A DNA stretch of 26,555 nucleotides from JAIBAI01 sp044238875. Lineage in GTDB: Bacteria; Bacteroidota; Bacteroidia; M30B66. The DNA is taken from the NCBI GenBank assembly GCA_044238875.1, contig JBIICM010000011.1, positions 1 to 26,555 on the forward strand, in the 5' to 3' direction. The position numbers and the translations under genes are program-made. Each line of letters begins with the position of its first letter. The first letter of the stretch is position 1. Under the pieces are notes generated by a model that saw only the letters and a list, made by a program, of their open reading frames with translations, was not told the origin of the DNA and searched no databases. Shown here piece by piece: positions 1 to 7,293 of this stretch.

Positions 1-1
1 A

Positions 2-829
2 GGAACCTGCAAGAATCGTTTCTTCCTGCATCTCGGCCAGCCAGTTGCTGTAAACAGCAAGGCTGAAAGCTGTAAGCAGAACGATGGACAAATCTCGGTT
101 GAGAACCCTTCAAACCATAGCTGGGATGTGGAACTGATGAACGGGCAGGGCCATGTAATTGCCCGCGCCGAAGATCTGAAGGCTGCTACGCACAACTTTG
201 GTAATCTGACTGACGGGATCTATCAGGTACGACTGAATGCTGCAGGGGGCTTCACTGCTGTGAAGGAAACTGCAGTAACTGCAGGTCCGGATATGGCAGC
301 CGGTTTTGAAGTGACGCAGTCAACATTAATTGCCGGAAATGAGACCACATTCAGAGCGCTTACCACCGGAAATGGCATCACTTACAATTGGGATTTCGGT
401 GACGGTACGCTTTTAAATGGTAGCGCCACCGTATCACACAGCTACAGAGCGCCTGGTATCTACAAAGTTAGTCTCACCATGGGCAATGGCTTGTGCCGCG
501 ATGTCACCGAGCAAATCATTACCGTACGCACTGATGAAACAGCAAGCAGTATTGACGAAAGACCTGCAAACCGCTATTTCAGCCTTTACCCGAATCCGGC
601 CAATGAGTCAATAGCCATCAGTCTGAATGCAACCAGTCGTGGTGAACTGCCGGAGATTGTTGAATTACATGATGCCACCGGTCGTCTGATATTGCGTCTG
701 GATGCTGCTTCTGTAAACGAAGGGGGCAGAATCATCATGCCAGTGAAAGAGTTGGCAAATGGATCTTACCAGGTTTCGCTGATCACAGGCAAAGCCCGCT
801 ACACCCGTCCGTTTGTAGTGGCCCATTAA
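2..829 (+). CDS. Secreted PKD-domain protein with T9SS type A sorting domain (5' truncated)
   Basis: The frame is open from the left edge, so only the last 275 residues of a larger protein are present; the first Met in the window (128) is internal. A PKD-like domain is visible at about 290-530, with the typical WDFGDG motif followed by a SHSY strand and a GIYKVSLTM strand. The final ~85 residues contain YPNPANESI, an ATGRLIL strand and a closing SYQVSLITG strand. This is the layout of the Por secretion system type A C-terminal sorting domain, which directs proteins through the outer membrane by T9SS and is cleaved on attachment. Cysteines near the start suggest disulphides in an extracellular protein. 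The catalytic or adhesive part lies upstream, so the role is unknown. A strong terminator follows. Confidence 0.85.
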   Translation, partial: GTCKNRFFLHLGQPVAVNSKAESCKQNDGQISVENPSNHSWDVELMNGQGHVIARAEDLKAATHNFGNLTDGIYQVRLNAAGGFTAVKETAVTAGPDMAAGFEVTQSTLIAGNETTFRALTTGNGITYNWDFGDGTLLNGSATVSHSYRAPGIYKVSLTMGNGLCRDVTEQIITVRTDETASSIDERPANRYFSLYPNPANESIAISLNATSRGELPEIVELHDATGRLILRLDAASVNEGGRIIMPVKELANGSYQVSLITGKARYTRPFVVAH

Positions 830-854
830 CAGGCTTAACGGAATTAATCTTCAA

Positions 855-890
855 GGCTTCTCCCAAACCAGGGGGAAGCCTTTTGTTTTT
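855..890 (+). terminator. Rho-independent terminator after the T9SS protein gene
   Basis: A 10-bp stem (855-864 with 871-880, one G-T pair) with a six-base AAACCA loop is followed directly by a T-rich run, 881-890. It lies 26 bases after the stop codon and separates this gene from the polyprenyl synthase gene. Confidence 0.9.
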
Positions 891-925
891 AAATGATAAA
901 ACCTCCGGGCTCCGGGCTTGTTGAT

Positions 926-933
926 TACCTTAG
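926..933 (+). promoter_or_regulatory. Bacteroidota -7 box (TACCTTAG) for the polyprenyl synthase
   Basis: TACCTTAG differs by one base from the Bacteroidota -7 consensus TAnnTTTG and ends seven bases before the ATG at 941. The identical octamer precedes polA. No clear TTG -33 element is seen. The expected transcript would have almost no leader. Confidence 0.5.
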
Positions 934-940
934 CGCCCCA

Positions 941-1915
941 ATGAACAGTATAGAGCAAATAAAAGCGCCCATTACAAACGAAATGCAGGCTTTTGAACAG
1001 CGTTTCAGGGAATCAATGCGCAGTCCGGTGCCCTTGCTCAATAAGATTACTTACTACATTGTAAAGCGGAAAGGAAAGCAGATCAGACCCATGTTTGTTT
1101 TTTTATCTGCCGGCATTTGCGGAGGAATAAAAGAATCGACTTATCTGGCGGCATCATTGATTGAATTGTTGCATACAGCTACGCTTGTTCATGATGATGT
1201 GGTGGATGACTCAAATGAACGCCGCGGATTTTTCTCGATCAATGCCCTGTGGAAGAATAAAATTGCTGTTTTGGTTGGCGATTTCCTTCTGTCGAAGGGT
1301 TTGCTTTTATCGGTTGACAATGGCGCATTTGATCTGTTAAAGATTGTCAGTGATTCGGTGAGGGAAATGAGTGAGGGTGAGTTGCTGCAAATTGAAAAGG
1401 CGAGACGGCTGGATATCAGAGAGGATGTTTATTTTGAAATCATCCGTAAAAAAACGGCAACACTGATCGCATCCTGCTGTGCGTCAGGTGCTTCTTCGGC
1501 CGGTGCCGATCAAAGAACCGTTGCACTGATGAAACAGATCGGAGAGGACGTAGGTATTGCATTTCAGATCAAGGATGACTTGTTTGACTACGAAATCGGA
1601 GGCTTGATAGGAAAACCAACGGGAATAGATATCAAGGAACGCAAAATGACCCTTCCGCTGATCTATACCCTTGAAAACGCTGAGAAGACTAAGCGCCGAA
1701 GGATAATGAACATCCTAAAAAACCACCCTACGAATCCCGATGCCGTGCAGGAAGTTATTCAGCTGGTTAAGGCCGGTGGAGGCATCAGTTATGCAAGGGA
1801 TAAGATGTTTTATTACCGTGATAAAGCCCTTGTTGGTCTCGAAGTGTTGCCTGTTTCAGCGTATAGAGAATCATTTGCAGGCCTTGTGAACTTTACGGTA
1901 GATCGCCGAAATTAA
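941..1915 (+). CDS. ispB: Polyprenyl diphosphate synthase (IspB-type)
   Basis: A trans-isoprenyl diphosphate synthase that extends allylic diphosphates with isopentenyl diphosphate, probably to make the side chain of menaquinone. Both aspartate-rich Mg2+ motifs are present: DDVVD at residues 85-89 and DDLFD at 212-216. The GKQIRP substrate-binding motif is at about residues 45-50. The length of 324 residues fits the family. An earlier in-frame ATG at 893 is rejected because it lies upstream of the -7 box at 926-933 and next to the preceding terminator, and the protein from 941 begins as relatives do. Chain length cannot be fixed from sequence alone; long-chain (octaprenyl-like) is inferred because residues before the first motif are not bulky aromatics. 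Confidence 0.9.
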   Translation: MNSIEQIKAPITNEMQAFEQRFRESMRSPVPLLNKITYYIVKRKGKQIRPMFVFLSAGICGGIKESTYLAASLIELLHTATLVHDDVVDDSNERRGFFSINALWKNKIAVLVGDFLLSKGLLLSVDNGAFDLLKIVSDSVREMSEGELLQIEKARRLDIREDVYFEIIRKKTATLIASCCASGASSAGADQRTVALMKQIGEDVGIAFQIKDDLFDYEIGGLIGKPTGIDIKERKMTLPLIYTLENAEKTKRRRIMNILKNHPTNPDAVQEVIQLVKAGGGISYARDKMFYYRDKALVGLEVLPVSAYRESFAGLVNFTVDRRN

Positions 1916-1930
1916 CAAACCTTTTTTAGG

Positions 1931-1938
1931 TAATTTTG
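1931..1938 (+). promoter_or_regulatory. Bacteroidota -7 box (TAATTTTG) for the bacilliredoxin gene
   Basis: TAATTTTG fits TAnnTTTG exactly and lies 22 bases before the ATG at 1961, in the 45-base gap after the polyprenyl synthase. A -33 element is not obvious. Confidence 0.5.
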
Positions 1939-1960
1939 TTTCCCTATAAAATTTCAGAAA

Positions 1961-2377
1961 ATGTATCCCGAACAACTGGTAAGCCCTATGAGGGCAGAAT
2001 TGACTTCAGCAGGATTTGAAGAATTAAAAACAGCAGAACAGGTGGAGCAGCGCTTTTCAGAGAAGGAAGGCACCATGCTGGTGGTGGTGAATTCGGTATG
2101 CGGATGCGCAGCAGGTGCGGCCAGACCGGGTGTCAAACTTGCACTTGAAAAGTCAGTGCAAAAACCGAATAAACTCACCACCGTATTTGCCGGAAATGAT
2201 GCTGAAGCAACAGCTCAGGCCCGGAAACATTTTGCACCATATCCGCCCTCTTCACCTGCCATGGCGCTCTTCAAAGACGGCAAGCTGGTTCACTTCATTG
2301 AGCGTCATCATATTGAAGGTCGCAGTCCGCAAATGATTGCAGAGAACCTGATGATGGCCTTTGAACAGTATTGCTAA
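1961..2377 (+). CDS. BrxA/BrxB-type bacilliredoxin (YphP/YqiW, DUF1094)
   Basis: A 138-residue thioredoxin-fold protein of the BrxA/BrxB family. It shows the family's redox motif CGC at residues 47-49 after a VVVNS strand, followed by AAGAARPGV, and ends with a short helical segment typical of the family. In Firmicutes these proteins remove bacillithiol from mixed disulphides; some Bacteroidota also make bacillithiol, so a de-bacillithiolation role is plausible but inferred. It has its own -7 box and its stop codon lies only five bases before the ATG of the biotin carrier gene, so the two are likely cotranscribed. Confidence 0.88.
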   Translation: MYPEQLVSPMRAELTSAGFEELKTAEQVEQRFSEKEGTMLVVVNSVCGCAAGAARPGVKLALEKSVQKPNKLTTVFAGNDAEATAQARKHFAPYPPSSPAMALFKDGKLVHFIERHHIEGRSPQMIAENLMMAFEQYC

Positions 2378-2382
2378 GCAAG

Positions 2383-2886
2383 ATGTATCAGATAGCCACC
2401 GGCGAAAAAATTTTTTCAGTTGAGCCTGATTCGATTGGAAAAGAAGGGCAAATTAATGGGGCTCCCTACGTCATTGATAAGCTCCAAATCAGCAGAAGGA
2501 TGTGGCATGTTATCAAAGATAACAAGTCTTATACAATAATTAATGAGGGCGTTGAAGAAGGGGGTAGGTTGATCAGATTAAAGGTGAACGGATGTTCTGT
2601 TGCGCTCACCGTAAAAGACAATATGGATCTGTTGATGGAACAGATGGGCCTGGGTGCTGTTTCGGGCAGGAAATTTAACGAATTAAAAGCACCTATGCCC
2701 GGCCTTGTGCTAAGATCCCTGGTGCAGGCCGGTGATATAGTTAAAAAAGGAGATACACTTTTGGTGCTTGAGGCCATGAAAATGGAGAACACCATTAAAT
2801 CGCCAGGTGATGGTGAGGTGTCAGCTATTCTGGTTAAAAGCGGTCAGGCAGTAGAAAAGGGAGAGGTACTGATTACCTTTCGTTAG
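2383..2886 (+). CDS. Biotin carboxyl carrier protein (biotinyl domain protein)
   Basis: A 167-residue protein whose last ~70 residues form a biotinyl/lipoyl-attachment domain with the biotin motif EAMKMEN; the acceptor is Lys133. The Met-Lys-Met context favours biotin over lipoate. The N-terminal ~95 residues resemble the non-biotinyl part of Bacteroidota carriers of acyl-CoA carboxylase or decarboxylase complexes, with KAPMPGLV opening the carrier domain. The ATG at 2383 is chosen; a TTG at 2371 would overlap the upstream gene and gives a non-homologous-looking extension. No carboxylase or carboxyltransferase subunit is nearby, so the partner enzyme must be encoded elsewhere. The gene is followed by a hairpin at 2922-2944. 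Confidence 0.87.
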   Translation: MYQIATGEKIFSVEPDSIGKEGQINGAPYVIDKLQISRRMWHVIKDNKSYTIINEGVEEGGRLIRLKVNGCSVALTVKDNMDLLMEQMGLGAVSGRKFNELKAPMPGLVLRSLVQAGDIVKKGDTLLVLEAMKMENTIKSPGDGEVSAILVKSGQAVEKGEVLITFR

Positions 2887-2921
2887 GAGAACTTTTTGTT
2901 AATAGAGCTGGTTCTTTCTTG

Positions 2922-2954
2922 ATTACGCATTTCTAATGCGTAATTTGGGTTTTA
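2922..2954 (+). terminator. Perfect 10-bp hairpin, probable terminator of the biotin carrier gene
   Basis: ATTACGCATT (2922-2931) and AATGCGTAAT (2935-2944) are perfect inverted repeats around a three-base TCT loop, 35 bases after the stop codon. The following bases are T-rich (TTGGGTTTT) but not a pure T run, so termination is likely rather than certain. Confidence 0.55.
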
Positions 2955-3032
2955 AGCAATCCAGTTTCTCTAGGATTCGGCGCACCGGAATAAAAAGTGT
3001 TGTTTATCAGAGTTAAATCTAAAATAAAGTAC

Positions 3033-3040
3033 TAAATTTG
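3033..3040 (+). promoter_or_regulatory. Relict -7 box (TAAATTTG) before the ATPase remnant
   Basis: TAAATTTG matches TAnnTTTG and lies 26 bases before the TTG at 3067, the likely original start. It is followed by a perfect 12-base palindrome, CGATTATAATCG, at 3041-3052. Confidence 0.4.
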
Positions 3041-3066
3041 CGATTATAATCGAAAAAATCGGACAT

Positions 3067-3295
3067 TTGGCACTGTTAAGGCAAATTACACCTGCAATTG
3101 AGAAAGATTTTTTCAAGGGAAAAGTCATTGTCATTATGGGTGCGCGGCAGGTTGGCAAGAGCACGCCCCTCTGAAAAGGCACGTTTGAGCAAAGGCTTTA
3201 CGCATATTTACGGAGAGCAGGCGTTTGACGTTATTCACAGGGAGAACTTTTTTGAGATATTAGAAAAGTTTTCGAAGCATGATTTTCGAAAGTAA
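3067..3295 (+). pseudogene. Collapsed AAA/DUF4143-type ATPase (N- and C-terminal ends only)
   Basis: From about 3067 the frame reads LLRQITPAIEKDFFKGK, then a beta strand and the Walker A motif GARQVGKST, which is the N-terminus of the ATP-binding/DUF4143 family. The frame stops at TGA 3172-3174. In another frame, from about 3165 to 3295, the sequence reads SEKARLSKGF, then a tyrosine, then DVIHRENFFEIL, which resembles the far C-terminus of the same family. A protein of roughly 370-400 residues has therefore lost most of its middle, leaving about 35 residues of each end joined out of frame. It is not expected to make a product. These ATPases are common, mobile and of poorly defined function in Bacteroidota. 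The C-terminal assignment rests on pattern memory. Confidence 0.65.
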
Positions 3296-3334
3296 AAATC
3301 ATCTCGTATTCAGGCAAATACTTAGTATTCCAGT

Positions 3335-4489
3335 CTAAGCATTTATCCTATCTGAAGCAATTCTTCGGGTTTCCTCATCTGTTTCAACATATTGTTGATA
3401 GGAAGGATTGTTGACAAAGGAAATCTTTTGCATGCAATGTTCAATCAGATCAGTCATGCCCAAGAATGAAATGCCCCCTTTCAGATAGGCTGCAACCGCA
3501 ACCTCATTTGCAGCATTGAGTATGCAGGGCATGTTGCCTCCGGCCTGAAGTGCTTCAAAAGCCAGTCGAAGGTTCCCAAATGTTTCAAGATCTGGACTTT
3601 CGAATGTCAGCTGTGGATGGGCCAGGAAATCAAAGCGGGGAAAATCGTTGGATATCCTTTTGGGGTAGGTCAGTGCATACTGAATGGGCAGCTTCATATC
3701 CGGAAGTCCCATCTGCGCCTTGATAGAACCATCTCTGAACTGAACCATGCTGTGTATAATGCTTTGCGGATGAATCACGACCTCTATCTGATCGGGCCTG
3801 AGGTTGAAAAGCCAGCGGGCCTCAATCACTTCAAGACCTTTATTCATAAGGCTTGCAGAATCAATGGTGATCTTGGCACCCATCGCCCAATTGGGGTGTT
3901 TAAGCGCATCTTCGGGAATGGCATTTTCAAGGAATGCGCGTGATTTGCCTCTGAATGGCCCCCCGGAGGCCGTAAGAATGATTTTTTCCAAAGGGTGATC
4001 CCATTCACCTGCGAGGCATTGAAAGATGGCACTGTGTTCAGAGTCAACAGGATAGATGTTTACACCCTTCTCTTTTGCCAAGCGGGTAACAAGATCGCCT
4101 GCAACAACGAGTGTTTCCTTATTGGCCAGGGCGATGTTTTTACCGGCATTGATAGCAGCAAGGGTAGGAGCGAGACCGGCATACCCGACAAATGCAGTCA
4201 GCACAATTTCGGTGCTTTCCTGCTGCATCATATCGAGGATTGCGGAAGCGCCACCAAAAACCTTTACCGGATACCGGGCCAATTGTTCTTTTAGGCTGCC
4301 AAGCTTTGATTCATCGCCGATCACAACCGTTCCGGGCAAGAATTCGATGGCTTGCCTGAGCAGAAGTTCGGCATTGCTCCATGCGATCAGGCAATCAATT
4401 TCAAAAACCTCAGGGTTAGAACGAACAACCTCTAAAGCCTGTGTTCCTATTGAGCCTGTAGAGCCAAGGATGGTAATATGCTTTTTCAA
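3335..4489 (-). CDS. dxr: 1-deoxy-D-xylulose 5-phosphate reductoisomerase
   Basis: The second enzyme of the MEP isoprenoid pathway; converts deoxyxylulose phosphate to methylerythritol phosphate with NADPH. Visible features are the dinucleotide motif GSTGSIG (9-15), NKET (123-126), the metal ligands in DSE (Asp149, Glu151) and SLMNKGLE (213-220), the flexible-loop region ASGGPFRG (174-181) and HPQSIIHS (240-247). The 384-residue length is standard. The start is TTG at 4489: no in-frame ATG exists before the nucleotide-binding motif and the protein from TTG begins exactly as relatives do. It lies 39 bases after sufB on the same strand, with no evident promoter between, so it is probably the last gene of the suf transcript. 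Confidence 0.95.
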   Translation of the reverse strand: MKKHITILGSTGSIGTQALEVVRSNPEVFEIDCLIAWSNAELLLRQAIEFLPGTVVIGDESKLGSLKEQLARYPVKVFGGASAILDMMQQESTEIVLTAFVGYAGLAPTLAAINAGKNIALANKETLVVAGDLVTRLAKEKGVNIYPVDSEHSAIFQCLAGEWDHPLEKIILTASGGPFRGKSRAFLENAIPEDALKHPNWAMGAKITIDSASLMNKGLEVIEARWLFNLRPDQIEVVIHPQSIIHSMVQFRDGSIKAQMGLPDMKLPIQYALTYPKRISNDFPRFDFLAHPQLTFESPDLETFGNLRLAFEALQAGGNMPCILNAANEVAVAAYLKGGISFLGMTDLIEHCMQKISFVNNPSYQQYVETDEETRRIASDRINA

Positions 4490-4528
4490 TAGCGTAGCAT
4501 GAAGGGATGAAATGCAGGCCGGAAAACT

Positions 4529-5977
4529 TTAGCCAACGCTGCCTTCGAGGCTGACCGAAAGTAGTTTCTGGGCTTCTACAGCAAATTCCATGGGCAGCTT
4601 GTTGAGTACCTCCTTGCAATAGCCATTCACAATAAGGCCTATAGCTTTTTCAGTTTCAATTCCCCTTTGTTTGCAATAGAAGATCTGGTCTTCACCAATT
4701 TTTGAGGTGGTTGCCTCATGTTCAACAATGGCTGACTGGTTGCCGATTTCAATGTAAGGGTATGTGTGTGCACCGCAGGTATCGCTCATTAGCAGCGAAT
4801 CACATTGCGAGAAGTTCCTTGCATTGGCGGCTTTCTTGCCCACTTTCACCAGGCCGCGGTAACTGTTATTACTGAAGCCTGCAGAGATCCCTTTGGAAAT
4901 GATGGTGCTTTTAGTGTTTCTGCCCAAATGAATCATTTTGGTTCCGGTATCAGCCTGTTGGTGATTATTGGTGACGGCCACCGAGTAAAATTCACCGGTT
5001 GTATAATCACCTTTGAGAATTACCGATGGATATTTCCAGGTAATAGCAGAACCGGTTTCCACCTGCGTCCATGAAATTTTCGAATGGTTTCCTGAACAAA
5101 TACCTCTTTTTGTAACGAAGTTGTAAATGCCACCTTTACCGTCTTTATCACCCGGGTACCAGTTCTGCACTGTACTATATTTAACTTCTGCCCGCTCAAG
5201 GGCAACAATTTCAACAACAGCAGCATGGAGCTGGTTTTCGTCTCGCATGGGTGCAGTGCAGCCTTCCAGGTAACTCACGTTGGATCCTTCATCAGCAACA
5301 ATCAGCGTACGTTCAAACTGTCCCGTTCCGGAAGCATTGATTCTGAAATAGGTTGAAAGCTCCATGGGGCATCGAACGCCTTTCGGAATGTAGCAGAAAG
5401 AGCCATCAGAGAATACTGCGGCATTTAGCGCAGCGTAAAAATTATCGGTATAGGGTACCACCGACCCCATATATTTTTTAACCAGATCAGGGTGCTCCTG
5501 AACAGCTTCGCTGAAAGAACAGAAGATGATACCAAGTTCTGCCAGTTTTTCCTTGAATGTAGTTTTAACAGATACCGAATCTATCACAGCATCAACGGCA
5601 ACACCGGTAAGTCGTTTTTGCTCTTCGAGCGAAATGCCAAGCTTTTCGAAGGTGCGCCTTAACTCAGGATCTACCTCATCAAGACTGTTGAGCACTTTTC
5701 TCCTTTTTGGTGCAGCGTAGTAGATTATATCGTTAAAATCTACCGGTTTATAATTTACATGCGCCCAATTGGGTTCTTTCAGCGTTAACCAATACCGATA
5801 GGCTTTCATACGGTATTCAAGCATCCATTGCGGCTCCAGTTTTTTTGCAGAAATAAAACGGATGATATCTTCGTTCAGCCCCTTAGGAGCCGCATCCATT
5901 TCAATGTCGGTTGAAAACCCGTATTTATAATCAGCGTTTATATGGGCTTCCAGTAATTCGTTTCCCTGTTGAGGCAT
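4529..5977 (-). CDS. sufB: Fe-S cluster assembly protein SufB
   Basis: Scaffold subunit of the SufBCD complex, on which Fe-S clusters are built in the cytoplasm. At 482 residues it is full length. Recognisable blocks are the N-terminal GLNEDIIRFIS region, the PKGVRCPMELSTYFRIN segment, the beta-helix core with SYLEGCTAP, and the C-terminal QCDSLLM and HEATTSKIGEDQIFY blocks followed by LPMEFAVEA. The gene starts 12 bases after the IscA-like gene and is followed by dxr rather than by sufC, sufD and sufS. Those partners are essential for SufB function in known systems and must lie elsewhere in the genome. Nothing in the protein suggests decay. Confidence 0.96.
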   Translation of the reverse strand: MPQQGNELLEAHINADYKYGFSTDIEMDAAPKGLNEDIIRFISAKKLEPQWMLEYRMKAYRYWLTLKEPNWAHVNYKPVDFNDIIYYAAPKRRKVLNSLDEVDPELRRTFEKLGISLEEQKRLTGVAVDAVIDSVSVKTTFKEKLAELGIIFCSFSEAVQEHPDLVKKYMGSVVPYTDNFYAALNAAVFSDGSFCYIPKGVRCPMELSTYFRINASGTGQFERTLIVADEGSNVSYLEGCTAPMRDENQLHAAVVEIVALERAEVKYSTVQNWYPGDKDGKGGIYNFVTKRGICSGNHSKISWTQVETGSAITWKYPSVILKGDYTTGEFYSVAVTNNHQQADTGTKMIHLGRNTKSTIISKGISAGFSNNSYRGLVKVGKKAANARNFSQCDSLLMSDTCGAHTYPYIEIGNQSAIVEHEATTSKIGEDQIFYCKQRGIETEKAIGLIVNGYCKEVLNKLPMEFAVEAQKLLSVSLEGSVG

Positions 5978-5989
5978 CTTTCAAAAATA

Positions 5990-6316
5990 TTAAACAGCAA
6001 AACTCTCTCCGCAACCGCAAGTTCTGGTTGCATTGGGATTGTTAAAACTAAACCCCTTTCCATTTAGCCCACCTGAGTAATCAAGTTCGGTTCCGATAAG
6101 GTAAAGGAAACTTTTTTTGTCCACCAGAATTTTCACGCCTTTGTCTTCAAATAGCTGATCTCCATCTTTCATGGTTGAGTCAAAGTCCATTTTATAAGAC
6201 AGGCCAGAACATCCTCCTCCTTCAACGCCAACCCTAAGGAAGCTGTCGGTTTGAATGTTGCCTTCCTGCATCAGGCTTTGCAGCTTGGCTTTTGCAGTTT
6301 CAGAAACGGTAATCAT
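5990..6316 (-). CDS. A-type Fe-S carrier protein (IscA/SufA/ErpA family)
   Basis: A 108-residue HesB-like protein with the three conserved cysteines of A-type carriers: Cys36 in GGGCSG, and Cys100 and Cys102 in TCGCGESF. Such proteins bind iron or an Fe-S cluster and pass it to apo-enzymes; by context this one likely works with SufB. It is the first gene of a minus-strand unit with sufB and dxr, driven by the promoter at 6389-6418, and the mRNA would have a leader of about 65-70 bases. The sub-family (SufA, IscA or ErpA) cannot be settled from sequence alone. Confidence 0.93.
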   Translation of the reverse strand: MITVSETAKAKLQSLMQEGNIQTDSFLRVGVEGGGCSGLSYKMDFDSTMKDGDQLFEDKGVKILVDKKSFLYLIGTELDYSGGLNGKGFSFNNPNATRTCGCGESFAV

Positions 6317-6388
6317 GGCTTCTTATTTTTTACAATTAACAAATGTTGTTTGGAAAAGTTTTAATTAGACTATTTCTAAACAAGCACG

Positions 6389-6418
6389 CAAAAGTAAGCA
6401 ATACTATTTATAGTTCAA
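6389..6418 (-). promoter_or_regulatory. Consensus Bacteroidota promoter of the suf-dxr operon
   Basis: On the minus strand TTG (6418-6416) is followed after 19 bases by TACTTTTG (6396-6389). This matches the Bacteroidota housekeeping promoter (TTG, 19-21 bases, TAnnTTTG) in both boxes and spacing. Transcription should start near 6384. No IscR-type or other operator is recognisable. Confidence 0.8.
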
Positions 6419-6446
6419 CAATCAGGATGGTTGAGGCAAATTGAAC

Positions 6447-6454
6447 TATATTTG
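6447..6454 (+). promoter_or_regulatory. -7 box (TATATTTG) of the glycosyltransferase gene
   Basis: TATATTTG fits TAnnTTTG exactly and ends 12 bases before the ATG at 6467. It rules out the earlier in-frame ATG at 6431, which would lie upstream of the transcription start. The suf promoter points the other way in the same intergenic region. Confidence 0.65.
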
Positions 6455-6466
6455 TACACCCTAATT

Positions 6467-7285
6467 ATGTTGAAGAAAATTCGAAGCATTGTCAGGTCAA
6501 TGCCGGGAGAAAGAATCATTCCGAGATCTCCTGATCCAAGATACCTTAAGGTTCCAGTTGATGTGCTCCCGCCAGTCTCAGTAGTAATTCCTGCTTATGA
6601 GATGCATGGGCAAGGAGAAATTTTTTTAAGGCGTTCGCTAGAAAAATTAAAAAGTCAAACATTTAAGCGTTTTGAAGTGGTTGTTTCAGACCACAGCCAA
6701 AGCGATTTAATCAAGGACTGCTGCGAGCAATATGCTGGAAAGCTAGAAATAAGATACCTGCGAAACACTAACAACAGGGGCTCCTCCTGTGCCAATGCCA
6801 ATTTTGCTTTGGATAACGCCAAACATGATTTGATAAGAATATTGTTTCAGGATGATTTTCTTGCAGCAGATGACTCGCTGGAAAGAGCGAGCAAGTATTT
6901 TTTTTGGAAGAAAGCCCAATGGATGGTCACGGCGTGTAATCACCTTGAGGTAGAGACGGGCAAAATTTACTGGAATCATTTTCCACGTAAATTTGAAGAT
7001 AAGCATTTGTTTGAAGCGCTCAATCCTCTTGGATGCCCTTCCGTCTTAATGGTAAAAAAGAGCGAGTTGCGTTTTGATTTGAGATTACCGGCGCTAATGG
7101 ATGTGGATTACTACTTTCTTTTGAAAAAAAAATTCGGTCCTCCGGTTTTATTTCAGGAGATTAATGCAACGATTGGAATCCATAAGGGTATGGTAACAAA
7201 TAATGGTGGAGCAGGAGACTCCGAACAGGTTAAAAGGGAACTTGTAATTGTCAATGAAAAATTTGGAAAAACTGTCCTAAACTGA
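6467..7285 (+). CDS. Family 2 glycosyltransferase
   Basis: A 272-residue GT-A fold glycosyltransferase. The family hallmarks are the opening strand VSVVIPAY (residues 37-44), the helix FLRRSLEKLKSQTF, the strand FEVVVSDHS, NNRGSSCANANFA, and the metal/nucleotide motif QDDF (128-131), which takes the place of DXD. It probably transfers a sugar from a nucleotide sugar to a cell-surface polysaccharide or lipid; donor and acceptor are unknown. No membrane segment is evident. The downstream oxygenase-like gene starts nine bases after the stop, so the two form an operon. Base composition is visibly more AT-rich than the neighbouring suf and ABC genes, and no other polysaccharide genes are present, which suggests acquisition as a small cassette. 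Confidence 0.85.
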   Translation: MLKKIRSIVRSMPGERIIPRSPDPRYLKVPVDVLPPVSVVIPAYEMHGQGEIFLRRSLEKLKSQTFKRFEVVVSDHSQSDLIKDCCEQYAGKLEIRYLRNTNNRGSSCANANFALDNAKHDLIRILFQDDFLAADDSLERASKYFFWKKAQWMVTACNHLEVETGKIYWNHFPRKFEDKHLFEALNPLGCPSVLMVKKSELRFDLRLPALMDVDYYFLLKKKFGPPVLFQEINATIGIHKGMVTNNGGAGDSEQVKRELVIVNEKFGKTVLN

Positions 7286-7293
7286 AAACGAGA

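Noticed and set aside
893..940. Earlier ATG at 893 as start of the polyprenyl synthase
   Set aside because: It lies before the -7 box and immediately after the upstream terminator; the added 16 residues do not look like the family N-terminus.
3271..3291. Hairpin TTTCGAA/TTCGAAA at the end of the ATPase remnant as a regulatory site
   Set aside because: It overlaps codons of the remnant and has no following T run; likely a chance result of the codons used.
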